Below are positions 49,501 through 60,100 of a DNA stretch of 64,000 nucleotides, in pieces. The DNA comes from Amyelois transitella (Eukaryota; Arthropoda; Insecta; Lepidoptera; Pyralidae). The stretch covers positions 9,320,001 to 9,384,000 of the forward strand of contig NC_083517.1 in NCBI RefSeq assembly GCF_032362555.1, given 5' to 3'. A program made the position numbers and the translations under genes. Each line of letters begins with the position of its first letter. The first letter of the stretch is position 1. Below the pieces are notes generated by a model. It did no database searches. It was given only the letters and a program-made list of their open reading frames with translations, and was not told the origin of the DNA.

Positions 49501-52482
49501 CAAGCCTCTTCTTTAGTCGCATTTTACGACATCGACGGGAAAGATATATTGTGGTCCTATTCTAAAATAATTACCAATTTATGATTAAAAATTTGCTAAA
49601 GAAATTTAGTAGTAACTATACTACTTTTTGACACACCTTTTTTTTGTTACGATGCCTTATACTGAACTACTATAGAATTAATAAAGGAAGGAGTTGACTC
49701 TTTATATAACGTGGCCACTTCAGCGCTGAATGCCCGGGTCGTGACCTCATGACCCCACTTTTATCTAGAGTACGAGAATTAATCAACATTTATTAAAATA
49801 TGATTTATTTTGAATTACATACATTTCCTAGGAATTGTATACAATAACGGATTACATACATTTCTGTTAACATAAATATATAATTTTTAAGTAATTTCTA
49901 GTTAAAAAAATGTTAAGGTTCAACCCTTATCACTAAGGGGTATGAAAAATAGACGTTGGCCGATTTTCAGACTTATATATATATATATATATATATGTAT
50001 ATACATATATATATAAGTCTGAAAATCGGCCAACGTCTATATATATATGTATATATATATATATATATATGTTTTATTTCACAGAAACATATTCCCCGAC
50101 AACATAGTGCAGGCCGCGTTCCAGCAGGCTCACACAGTATACACTGAGCCACCTACGCTGTTCGCCAGGAACTTCACTGATAATGATTCATTGCCACATT
50201 TGGTCAGAGTTGTGTCTTACAGGTCAGTCATATGTAGATTAAGAAATTGTCAGCCTTGTGCAGAATTTAGAATCCGATTAAAAAAAAAACAGTTGTACCA
50301 TCTCTTCGTTTTGTATATTTTTTTGATGTCTTGATTATTTTAGTGGATATTGTTATGTGGTCTTTTTTCTAAGTCGTTTTAGTCTGAATCTGTTCTCTTG
50401 TAAAAATATACATTCTTCTTTCTCTTGGCGTAAATTACTTGCCATTTTTATATGCGTTAATTACTTGCCATTTTTATATGTCATTGTTATTATATCAATT
50501 TGACGTGTATGTATGTTTGTCCGCGATTATCTCGCGTTTCGCTGAACAGATTTTAATGCGGTTTTCAGGATCAGTGTTTGTTACTTTTAGGAGAAGGTTT
50601 AAGAAATTTAACCGAGTTTAAAAAGTATGATATCGTTTGGACGTGGTTCTCCTTTTACAAAAGTTATTTAAGATTTTAAAATTTTTGAACATGAGTATTA
50701 TTTGGAGATGTTATACAAATCTTTATATAACTTTCAGGTCAGGCACCAACACTCTGGGATTAGTATTCTTCTGTCTGGTATTCGGGAGTCTATTGGGAAC
50801 ACTTGGAGCAAAAGGTCAGGTGGTGATAGACTTCTTCCAAGCGATATTTGAGGTGATCATGAAGATGGTGACCGGAGTCATGTGGTTTACACCTGTTGGA
50901 GTCAGCAGCGTCATCGCTGGGAAGATATTGGGTGTCAGTAATGTTGGTGAGTTTACCGACAAGTATTTGTTTATAATACTTGGTTATTGAACTTGGTTGT
51001 GCCGTGTGGTTCCCGGCACCAATAAAAAGAAGAATAGGACCACTCCATCTCTTTCCCATGGATGTCGTAAAAGGCGACTAAGGGATAGGCTAACAAAATT
51101 GGGATTCTTTTTTAAGCGACAGGCTAGCAACCTGTCACTATTTGAATCTCAATTCCATCATTAAACCAAATAGCTGAACGTGGCCTCGTTCAGTCTTTTC
51201 AAGACTGTTGGCTCTGTCTACCCCGTAAGGGATATAGATGTGATGATATGTATGTATGAACTTGGTTATTGAAAGCTTTTTTTGAATGTCGATGTTCGAA
51301 TCGGTAAGGTGCCTGGTCAAAATGCGGTTGCGCATAAAGGCACCGGTTCGAATCCCTTCGCGGCCTTGTACCAATGACTATTTTCGAAGTTTTACGTACT
51401 TTAGTTTGATAACTAACCGATGCTCTTACGCCGTGGGAAAACATCGTGAGGAAAACTGCACGTTCAGGCAACTGGATGTGTAAACATAGGTATGATCTAA
51501 TACGGGTTAGGTTCCCCTGCAAAGGTTGCGGAGGTCAGACGGGAGTCGCTTCGTGTAAAAATCTGAATCACCCAATCCAGGGTACATAGTCAAAGGCTTA
51601 CCCCGGGCTCCTCTCCAGAGTGGTTAGGATGCAATCGGAACTACAGTCAGGAAGATTGATAGCTGCTTTTGCTCATGATACATCATACATATGTACATAC
51701 ATATATCCCTTTTGCCGTGCCGTGTGGCTCCCGGCACCAATACAAAAAAGAATAGGACCACTCCATCTCTTTCCCATGGATGTCGTAAAAGGCGACTAAG
51801 GGATAGGCTTACAAACTTGGGATTCTTTTTTAGGCGATGGGCTGGCAACTAGTTGAATCTCAATTCTATCGTTAAATCAAATAGCTGAACGTGGCCATTC
51901 AGTCTTTTCAAGACTGTTGGCTCTGTCTACCCCGCAAGGGATATAGACGTGACCATATGTATTATATCCCTTGTCAAATTTCTTTTAATTTACTTCATAT
52001 TTACTAATTCCTTCCTCACCATAATTGCAGCGCAGGTGATGTCTCAGCTGGCCTGGTTCATCGCCACAGTAGCTGTTGGTGTCTTCTTCTACCAGCTGGT
52101 CGTGATGCAGCTCATCTACTTCGCCTTCTTGAAGAAGAACCCGTACAAGTTCTACTGGGGACTGTCGCAGCCTATGCTGACTGCTTCGGCTACCGCTTCT
52201 ACGTGAGTTTCTTTGGTTATTTACTTTTAAAATTTCAGATATGACTTTTTAATGAAATGATAAATAAATAAATGAATATATGCAGGACAAATTACACAGA
52301 TTGAGTTAGCCTCTAAGTAAGTTCAAGACTTGTGTTACGAGATACTAACTCAACGATACTATATCTATACTTATAATAAATCTGTAGAGAGGTCAATTCT
52401 GTACATTGAATATATTTTCAAAATAACTATCAGGGGGTGATTAGTGATCGATACTGATGCCAAAAATGCAATCAGTAAAATT

Positions 52483-52515
<33 letters not shown>

Positions 52516-55500
52516 ATGTTCTTTATAGAAACAAAAACTACTTGACGGATTTTAACGAAACTTGGTACAGTTATTCTTCATACTCCTGAGCAGGTCATTG
52601 TATACTTTTCATTACGCTACAATCAGTAGGAGCAGAGCAGTGAAAGTAAATGTAGGGAAAACGGGAGAAGTTACTTGATTTTTTAAGCTTCCGTCGCGTG
52701 TGCGGGCTGCACACGAATGGTTAAAGATACAGCGAAACCATGTATAACGGAAATATTCTACATAAAATTATTAAAAAAATATCCCAAGACAGCATAAGTC
52801 TATCTGTTATGGTTGACTCACAATAACACGTGTAATTCCTAATAGCTTAGCAGTTCGGAGATTTCTGATTATATTTCTATACTCTGACGTTTATAATACC
52901 AATAACACTTACACTCATTCGTAATTTTTAAAAATTCATATAATTACCTATTCAATAAAAAAAGAAACATCGAATTCGGTATAGAAACACCAATCTTATA
53001 CATGTAATGAAATACGCTAACAAGCCATCGCGCGTAAATACTGAATCTTGCTATAAGGATTATTTTTGCGTAACGGTTGCCGCGCTCGACGCGTCTCGCA
53101 GCGGCAAGGTATAAAAGGGGCGGAAGGCGAGTGCAAGCTTCATGACCAAGGCAGCCAGGGGAAGACTTCACGCAGTTCTCTCCTCCAGCCTCCCCCTGAG
53201 GACGAAGCTCGGGATCTACCAAACGTACGTCAGATCCCGCCTCACGTACGCGGCCCCGGCGTGGTACGCATACTGCTCTGAGACCAACAGGAGAAGACTC
53301 AGAGCCCAAGAGAACCAAAGTCTCAGAGCAGTCGTTAGAAACAACCCTGCGCTACGTGAGGAACTCGACGATCCTCAGGGACCTGAAGTAGGAGAACCTA
53401 GATATTCGAGAGGCCGGACGCGTCATCACACAGCCACCTGCGCGGCATTTCGCCGCTCCACGCCCGCCCTCCGGGCCGTCGGGTGAAACTCTCCCCTCGC
53501 TGCCTTGCGGCAGACGTCGTCGACCAGTGACAACGCCGCCGCCGATGGGAACTCCCAGTGTATGAAGACGTGAAGACCCAGGCCGTCACGGCCGCCCCAT
53601 CGACCTGCCTACAGTCGTAGGCAGCAATGATGCCATTGAAGAGGGCCAAAAGCCCTGACCAATCTACTCCGACTCCCCTAAGGGAGTGTGGGAAGACCCG
53701 ACGACGGCAAGATAGTATTGCACAGGCGTTTCTTTATTTTCATTTCTTTTAAATTTTTTTGTAAGTTGTAGGTACATATTTCTGGTTATAATTCTATTAG
53801 AATATGTTTTTTTTGTTTAAATAGGCACTTAGATTTATCTATACTAATATTATAAAACTGAAGAGTTTGTTTGTTTTTTTTAATGTGCTAATCTAAAGGA
53901 CTACTGGTTCGATTTGAAAGATTATTTTTGTATTGAATAGACCATTTATCGAGGAAGGCTTTAGGCTATATAACGTCTAGATGCAACTATTAACCTATTA
54001 GGAGCGAAGAAATAATGGAAAATGTGAAAAAAATCGGGGAAGGAGCATCCTTGAGGGCTTTAATGATGCCCAAAATAACTATTCCACGCGGACGAAGTCG
54101 CAGGCACAGCTAGTTTTATAATAAATACTTACTTAATAATAAACATCCAAGACCCAGGGAAAGTTCGTTTCTCATCATTGATTCGAACTCGGGACCTCCA
54201 ATGAAGAAATGAAGAAGTTAAAAATAGACTGAACGAATTAGATAACACATAACGTTGTTAAAGATAACATCATGTTCCAAGATTCATTAACAATAACAAA
54301 TCAAAATTGAAAATAAACTTTTAGACATTAAGTATTTATAAATACTACAGGTATTAAACGCGGAGGTTTCTAACCATGTTACAATGATCCGTCGTCACCG
54401 AGTAGTATTTATAAATAGTATAACGCAACCCAAAAGTTAAAAATTAAATTCCTTTTCATCCTCAGAGCTGCAGCTCTCCCAGTAACATTCCGCTGCATGG
54501 AAGGCCCTCTGCGCGTGGACCCGCGCATCACTCGCTTCGTGCTTCCCATCGGCTGCAACATCAACATGGACGGGACTGCTCTCTTTCTTGCCGTCGCTAG
54601 TGTCTTCATCTGTCAGATGAACAATATCCATCTTGGATTTGCCCAGTTGGCCACCATTTTGTAAGTACAAGCCACCATTTTGTAAATACATCATTGTCGT
54701 TATGCTTTTACATTGTAGGTTTAAATTTGCTGTGTCCAATGTCCGCAGTGGGTAGCGTCCTGATGTGCAAAATTAACAATATTTATCTGAGCTGGGCATA
54801 ATTGGCCACAATTTTGTAAGATATTGTCATCTTCTAACAGAGTAGAAAATAGCATTTATAAGACCCGTGCATCACTCGCTTCGTGCTCCCCATCGGCTGC
54901 AACATCAACATGGACGGGACTGCTCTCTTTCTTGCCGTCGCTAGTGTCTTCATCTGTCAGATGAACAATATCCATCTTGGATTTGCCCAGTTGGCCACCA
55001 TTTTGTAAGTACAAGCCACCATTTTGTAAGCACATCATTGTCTGCATGCTTTTTCATTTTAGGTTTTAATTCGCTGTGTCCAATGTCCGCAGTGGGTAGC
55101 GTCCTGATGTGCAAAATTAACAACATTGATCCGGGCTGGGCATAATTGGCTACAGTTAGTACCATTTTGTAAGATATTGTCATCTTCTAGCAGAGTAGAA
55201 AATAGCATTTATATGACCCGCTCATCACTCGCTTCATGCTTCTCATCGGCTGTAACATCAACATGGATGGGACTGCTCTCTTTTTTGCCGTCGCTAGTGT
55301 CTTCATCTGTCAGATGAACAATATTCTCCTTGGATTTGCCCAGCTAGCCACCATTTTGTAAGTAATCAATTGCCGTCGCTAGCGTCTTTATCTCCCAGAT
55401 GAACAGTATGCATATTGGTTTTGTGCAATCAATCATTATTTGGTAACAATTGTCATATCAAGAATGATAAAGGAGACTGAGTTTTCTTCTAAGGTTTTTA

Positions 55501-57137
55501 TAGACTAGGTACTATTGGAACGTTATAATTCAAAATTTCCTAAAAACCATGCAATTTTTTGTCTCTATCAGTTCAGTTCAGATTTTATAAATCAAGTTTA
55601 AATTCCTTCTAGCCTAACATCAACAGCGGCGTCAGTGTCATCAGCGTCAGTGCCGTCAGCCGCCATGGTGTTGCTGCTGGTCGTGCTGACAGCAGTCGAT
55701 GCTCCTACACACGACGTGTCTTTGCTATTCGCTGTCGATTGGCTTGTGTATGTTACATCATTATTTATTATATTATCTTCAGAAGTGTCCATTAGGTATT
55801 TTAAGCATTTAAAAACAACATTATAATCAGTATGTATGTTTTATTTTATTTACTAATTCAAAGAACTAAGGAAATATTTTCTTTAATTGAGCTCCAATTC
55901 AAGTTTGTATATGGGTTAGATTCCCCAGTAAAAACTTCGTGTAAAATAAAAATCTGACCTAGCAAATCGCAGTCTCGGGCTGCTCTCGAGAGAGGTGAAG
56001 ACACAAACGATAATAATAATAGGAATAGTCGTTGTGTTTTTAAACATCTAAAATCGGAAATCTTAGAATAACAAGTCACCTAAGACTTATAATATTTTAA
56101 TTATCAGTACCCGGTTGGTCTACCAGAGATGGCGCTGATATAGTTTCTTAAAACGCGGTTTTTAAAATGTTTATATATCTTGGGAACCGAGCTTTTCTCG
56201 AACCTAGGATCTTGATAAATCGATTCCTTGAGCCGAAAAGCCCCTAATTTGTAACTTTCATGAAAATCGTTGAAGCCGTTTCCGAGATCCTGATTATATA
56301 TATACAAGAATTGCTCGTTTAAATATATTAGATTTGAGATAGCTCCTTGATTTTCGCCCACATAGAGACCGGATACGGACCACGAACAACATGCTGGGAG
56401 ATTGTTACGCGGCGGCTGTCGTCGAGCATCTCTCCAAGAACGAGCTCATGGCATGCGATGCTGTTTCTGTAAGTTTTTTTTTGATAATTAATCAAAGATT
56501 ATATTATATTATTATAGGTACATACATATAGTCATAGTGTCGTTTGGTTCCCGGAACCAGTACAATAAAAGAATAGGACCACTCCATCTCTTTCCCATGA
56601 AGGCGACTAAGGGATTGGCTTGCAAACTTGGGATTATTTTATTATTTTTAAGGGTATATCCGTGGCTATATGTACATACATACATACATATATTCACGTC
56701 TATATCCCCTGCGGAGTAGACAGAGCCAAGAGTCTCGAAAAGACTGATAGGCCACGTTCAGCTGTGCTGGATTTATGTTAGATTCAAATAGGGACAGGTC
56801 GCGAGCTCATCGCCAAAAAAGAAATAATCCCAATGCCATCATAAATCAAAAGATATTTTCTAAAAATTTTTACAAAGTTTTTCTAACTACCATATAAGAT
56901 TAGAATTTGCTTAACTTGATAGGCAAAAGTTGATAGTTCAGAAAATATACACTATGATTCTGTTCAAAAGAGAGCAAATAATTTCAGGATCCAATGCAAG
57001 CGTGCCTCGCACCGACCCCCAACACTGAAGTGGACATAGGCATCGTTACACCAAAGAGGTCAATTTGCGATGACGTTATCATCGACATGCATTTACACAG
57101 TAATGACAAACACTGCAATAACGTCAAGCGAATTTAG
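43514..57137 (+). CDS. Eaat: Excitatory amino-acid transporter (SLC1 family)
   Basis: A sodium-coupled carrier for acidic amino acids in the plasma membrane, typically of glia and neurons. Nine exons join in phase: 43514-43694, 48866-49202, 50085-50222, 50738-50946, 52031-52202, 54466-54660, 55613-55747, 56366-56468 and 56988-57137, giving 539 aa. The start chosen is [10 protein letters not shown]; the frame is open further upstream but without an ATG. It shows the SLC1 signature [17 protein letters not shown] (residue 80 on) and an extracellular loop with an N-glycosylation site (RNFTDND). NMDGT is at 378-382. [17 protein letters not shown] carries the substrate-binding D..R..T region at about 457-468. 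Hairpin 1 (ASATASTAALP) and hairpin 2 ([16 protein letters not shown]) diverge from the usual Ser-rich and Gly-rich forms, so an EAAT2-like or altered specificity is possible. Five partial copies of exon 6 follow it. Confidence 0.93.
43848..43885. repeat. Perfect hairpin
   Basis: 17-bp arms (43848-43864, AAAAAGTGATGGGTTAA, against 43869-43885) with a 4-base loop, in transporter intron 1. Confidence 0.85.
44346..44612 (+). mobile_element. Family A copy, transporter intron 1
   Basis: Full length with a clean TATG tail. Confidence 0.8.
45250..45405 (-). mobile_element. Rearranged family A fragments
   Basis: A middle block (about 45250-45310) precedes a tail block (45314-45405) in an order not seen in intact copies, so two fragments are joined. 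Confidence 0.5.
45472..45706 (-). mobile_element. Family B SINE, complete
   Basis: Head in reverse at 45640-45705 (GGATTCGAACCCGGGACC, CTACCGCTGCGCCACAGAGG). The box B is intact. Confidence 0.8.
46115..46386 (-). mobile_element. Family A copy, transporter intron 1
   Basis: Full length, with a small insertion near 46238. Confidence 0.75.
46641..46830 (+). mobile_element. Helitron-like copy, third subfamily
   Basis: TATCACTACATAGTATAAAA ... GTGCGAAGCCGGGGCGAGTC followed by GCTAGT. The end hairpin and CTAG terminus are present. Confidence 0.6.
47198..47430 (-). mobile_element. Diverged family A copy
   Basis: Transporter intron 1; the tail and head ends are both eroded. Confidence 0.6.
47840..47861. 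repeat. ATACA microsatellite
   Basis: Four to five units of the pentamer ATACA. Confidence 0.8.
48590..48826 (-). mobile_element. Family B SINE, complete
   Basis: The head in reverse (GGGATTCGAACCCGGGACC) ends at GGCCGTC, only 40 bp before the transporter exon 2 acceptor. Confidence 0.8.
49337..49570 (-). mobile_element. Family A copy, transporter intron 2
   Basis: Diverged; the head is missing after TGGTCCTATTC. Confidence 0.65.
49949..50040. repeat. Long perfect inverted repeat around a TA core
   Basis: 32-nt arms (49949-49980 against 50009-50040; the arm begins ATAGACGTTGGCCGATTTTC) enclose a TA-rich loop of about 28 nt. A second TA run follows to about 50070. The palindrome ends 44 nt before the transporter exon 3. 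Confidence 0.85.
51000..51260 (+). mobile_element. Family A copy, transporter intron 4
   Basis: Full length. Confidence 0.8.
51285..51660 (+). mobile_element. Family C SINE, complete
   Basis: Head GTTCGAATCGGTAAGGTGCC and box B CACCGGTTCGAATCCC, body with AACATCGTGAGGAAAACTG, end CTCCTCTCCAGAGTGG. Confidence 0.75.
51715..51963 (+). mobile_element. Family A copy, transporter intron 4
   Basis: Nearly full length; the tail stops at GTGACCATATGTATT, 68 bp before exon 5. Confidence 0.8.
52262..52385 (-). mobile_element. Family B SINE, 3' half
   Basis: Only the GACAAATTACACAGATTGAG to CAACGATACTATATC part. Confidence 0.6.
52434..52735 (+). mobile_element. Helitron-like fragment with GTCT microsatellite
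   Basis: Contains about eight GTCT units (52483-52515), ACTTGACGGATTTTAACG and a GCTTCCGTCGCGTGTGCGGG end. Related to family E by general layout only. Confidence 0.4.
53070..53740 (+). pseudogene. Non-LTR retrotransposon fragment (RT C-terminus)
   Basis: The frame at 53142-53486 encodes [39 protein letters not shown], then [17 protein letters not shown]. This is the conserved region after the palm of Jockey/CR1-type reverse transcriptases (typical pattern: Y-x-x-x-R-x-x-x-x-Y-A-x-x-x-W). Homology goes on in a different frame ([19 protein letters not shown]) after a frameshift near 53375, so it is dead. GC content is far above the surroundings, consistent with a recent insertion. It lies within transporter intron 5 in sense orientation. 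Confidence 0.7.
53838..54113 (+). mobile_element. Family E Helitron-like copy with intact ends
   Basis: Starts TCTATACTAATATTATAAAA and ends GGCACAGCTAG. The flanking bases are A (53837) and T (54114), the expected Helitron insertion context. The GACGAAGTCG hairpin precedes the end. Transporter intron 5. Confidence 0.8.
54115..54202 (-). mobile_element. Family B SINE fragment
   Basis: Internal part with AAACATCCAAGACCCAGG and GATTCGAACTCGGGACC, next to the Helitron end. The Helitron probably inserted into it. Confidence 0.55.
54333..54417. mobile_element. MITE-like element, second copy
   Basis: TATTTATAAATACT and its complement at the ends; the left part (ACTACAGGTATTAAACGCG) matches the element at 9631-9752. 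It lies 48 bp before transporter exon 6. Confidence 0.6.
54745..54815 (+). pseudogene. Decayed copy of transporter exon 6 (copy B)
   Basis: Translates [18 protein letters not shown], stop, LATIL, aligning codon by codon to [24 protein letters not shown] of exon 6. It still ends with an ATTTTGTAAG donor. An in-frame TAA replaces the CAG codon. Many differences fall at third codon positions. Confidence 0.75.
54862..55004 (+). pseudogene. Recent partial copy of transporter exon 6 (copy C)
   Basis: From the GACCCG block to the GTAAGT donor it differs from exon 6 at about two bases. The frame is open and NMDGT is kept. The first 52 bases of the exon and its acceptor are missing. The nearest acceptor-like site (TTCTAACAG, about 54830-54838) would put it out of frame. 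Confidence 0.8.
55089..55168 (+). pseudogene. Decayed copy of transporter exon 6 (copy D)
   Basis: Counterpart of copy B in the second repeat unit, with the same in-frame TAA and a small insertion (TACAGTTAGT) before ACCATTTTGTAAG. Confidence 0.7.
55215..55357 (+). pseudogene. Partial copy of transporter exon 6 (copy E)
   Basis: Open in the exon 6 frame with NMDGT and a GTAAGT donor, but several amino-acid changes (FMLLIG, LFFAVA, NNILLG). Same 5' truncation point as copy C, about 353 bp further on. Confidence 0.75.
55372..55442 (+). pseudogene. Old partial copy of transporter exon 6 (copy F)
   Basis: Translates [17 protein letters not shown], then VQSIIIW, and lacks a stop until the donor-like GGTAAC. 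It starts 15 bp after copy E. Confidence 0.65.
55885..56015. repeat. Family C remnant
   Basis: GGGTTAGATTCCCCAGTAAA and CGGGCTGCTCTCGAGAGAGG resemble the end of family C. Diverged. Confidence 0.4.
56535..56645 (+). mobile_element. Family A head half
   Basis: From GTCGTTTGGTTCCCGGAACC to CTTGGGATTATTTTATT; the rest is missing. Confidence 0.65.
56672..56832 (-). mobile_element. Family A copy, head missing
   Basis: Tail CATACATACATACATATATT through CATCGCCAAAAAAGAAA. Facing the preceding half copy in transporter intron 8. Confidence 0.65.
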
Positions 57138-60100
57138 CTCTTACGGATTTTCTACCATTGGTGTTTGTAGGTTGGCCTAAGGATATAATCAATAATCACA
57201 AGAGTTGTGGGTTTGAAATAAATCAGTTTCTGCTTTCACTGGTCGAATAGAATAATCTTTAAATACATAAGTGCGTTAAAAATCTTTTACTATACCATAC
57301 ATTTTCTACCATAAAATATCAAGAATTTGAACAGCTTTCAATTTCTTGAACATGATTTATGCGGATTTAAGTATGACAATTAACTTAACATGATACATAC
57401 CATAGCTAACATACCATACCATAGCAGTTAAAGAAATTTGAAGTGTTTTCAAAATACTCAAAATCGTTAATAAGTATAATGATAGACTTCAGATTAAAAT
57501 GAACCTATAGTGACTGACATTAAATATATTTTTTTCTGGATTTCACAAATAGTTTTAATTATTTAATATCTATGTAATTGAATATTTTACTGTAACATCT
57601 ATGATATAAATTTCTTACGAAAATTTTATGGAATAATTTTCAACAAATTCATTCTTATTTTGAGAAACAATACAACCACGCCTAGTTGGTCCCGGATTAC
57701 AAACATCATTGTTTATCTCTAAATGTTTCATTATAAGCCTACGTCCATTTTGTTTATATAAATTTAGTATAGTTATATATTATAATATAATTAATAAGTT
57801 TCTAAAGTAAGTACACTACAATTTAGGTGCTAACATCATTTGATGTTTTGTCAACATCAATATCATCGTTTTCAGTCTACTGAGCGGATTTCACTATGAA
57901 TTTGGCCACATAATTTCTTCAATACTATTGTATAATTGGTTCGAAAAGGAATAAGTACGTACGTAAAAGAATCTTTTTTATTATTTAGTCGAAGACCAAG
58001 AAAATCGTTGGCTGAAAAACATCCCAATTTGGGACAGGAACCTTTGTAGGTTGTACTATTATTATGTTGACCTTGTATTTCTTTTTAACAATAAAGTATT
58101 ACATTAATAAAGTATACACAATTGGTATTATGCTTGCTTACATATTTCGCCCAAAATTTAAAAAATGTTTTGGACATTAGCAATTTAACTACCAATACCG
58201 TTAAAGTTGGTTGTGACTTCTTTTCGAAGAAAACGTTTTGACTCCAGAAGTTATATAATTAAAAAAACAATATCAAAATGTCAGTACTGGTCTTTTCATT
58301 GAAAAATTATAACACGGACACATCTTCCATAAATTGTTTGTCAATTGATCAAATCTATTGAGACCATGTAATGGCAATAATTCTAATCAGATCTAAATTA
58401 AGGCAATTCTATACAACTTTGTATTCTATCATCAAATTTATTAGAATTTAGAATACTTTTTCTTAAACTTCATTTCTTGTGATGTATGTTTACTATTATT
58501 GTCTGAACAAGTATTTGCTTTTGATAAATTAGTAGGCACATTAACTTTTATATTAGTACATATAAATTTGTGTGCAATATTTGTAAGAATGATATAAATG
58601 ATTCTGATTTCATTTTTTTATACATTTAATAATGAGATACCAACATCAACCCCTAATGTTAGTAACAAGTGGCTTTATATAGTATTAAAATGTAATCTTT
58701 CATAATCATTAAGTATTTGAATATTATCTTAGTAATCGACTGCAATTTATGTAGAATTTATAAAATTTTACACCATATAATCATTATTATGTAATTTTTA
58801 CACTATGTCAAGTTAGAAAGGCATACTATCAATTATTTTATGATTCCTTTGTCTATCTGTTTTCAAACTGTTCTTCTAGTTGTATTCTTCAATCTCCGAA
58901 AAAATGTTCAAAGTATATTTGACCTTAACATTATTTGCTAAATAACTTTAAAGATTGTCAATTCTCAGAGACACAAGAAATTTCTTCTGTTATATAAATA
59001 TACCACGTAAATAGGAAGTGTTCAATCAAATTCATGTCATGCTATTGTCTTTATATGTACCTATTTTTAGTCTGATTCTGAAGTTGTATCTTACGTAGCT
59101 TCGTGATCTGTACTGTGTCATTGTTCATTATGATGTTTATTCTAAAAGGCTAAAGTAATAACGCGATGACACCACAGACATTCAGCTAAGTACAAAAGCA
59201 AATTTCAGGGGAGAATTCTAAATTACACTAGTATTAAGAGTTTTTAGTATAAATAGTACCTATCTTATCCATTTCATTGGCAATGGCAATAGGAATGCTA
59301 ATTGAAAATACCAACGGCAGTTAAATTAATGTACTTTATGATCTTTAGGTATCTAATACATCGGTATAACTCGATGATGTTGAAATTCAGGTACTACTGT
59401 GGAAGAGACTATTTTACTGTCACATTTTTGCTATTGAAAAGAAAGGGATAAGAGCTTAAAATTTAACTATGAATGATAACATGAGTGATGCTGGTTTATT
59501 ATGTAAAATATCAACTAAGTATCCCACTGATTTTAAGGGGTGTGATATGATAATATGGTAATAACGTGTCCTTTTATTGTCCACGCCACGTGGAACTTAA
59601 TCAGTAGATTTAGATATATCTGTGATACTTTGTAATTTTCACTTTCGCATCACAAGCGAAGGCGGCGGTGAAATAAAACTAGTGATTATAATTTTCAGTT
59701 GTTTATTTTTCTTTAAACTCCCTCAGACAGACGTTTCTCAATTGATATGGACGGACATATTTACAAAGTTCGATTATTATAATAATATTTAAGTATGTGT
59801 TTTTAAATTATCGAACAAATAACTACACATTTTCGATACTTACACGAAAATCACAGTACAAATTATATAAATAAGATGATTTATACACTTGATAAAAATC
59901 ATACAAAAGGCACTATTCGAAAGGCAGAATTTGTGACTGCTTTTTATTAAAATACATCGATTCGTAATAAAGCTTACAATGGAATTGCATTGTCTAAAAA
60001 TATTCTTATTGCTTAAAGTAAAGCTGTTTCGTTTGTTCTAAAAAATATAACATGGCAGTCTTCATTTTTATATTTTACAAGGCACTAAATTATAATAGCT

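Noticed and set aside
50790-51848. Repeated [10 protein letters not shown]-like minus-strand open frames
   Set aside because: They are the antisense reading of family A copies and recur wherever the element does.
54830-54862. TTCTAACAG as an acceptor allowing use of exon 6 copy C
   Set aside because: Phase from exon 5 would read copy C in the wrong frame, giving a stop soon after; kept only as a remote possibility.
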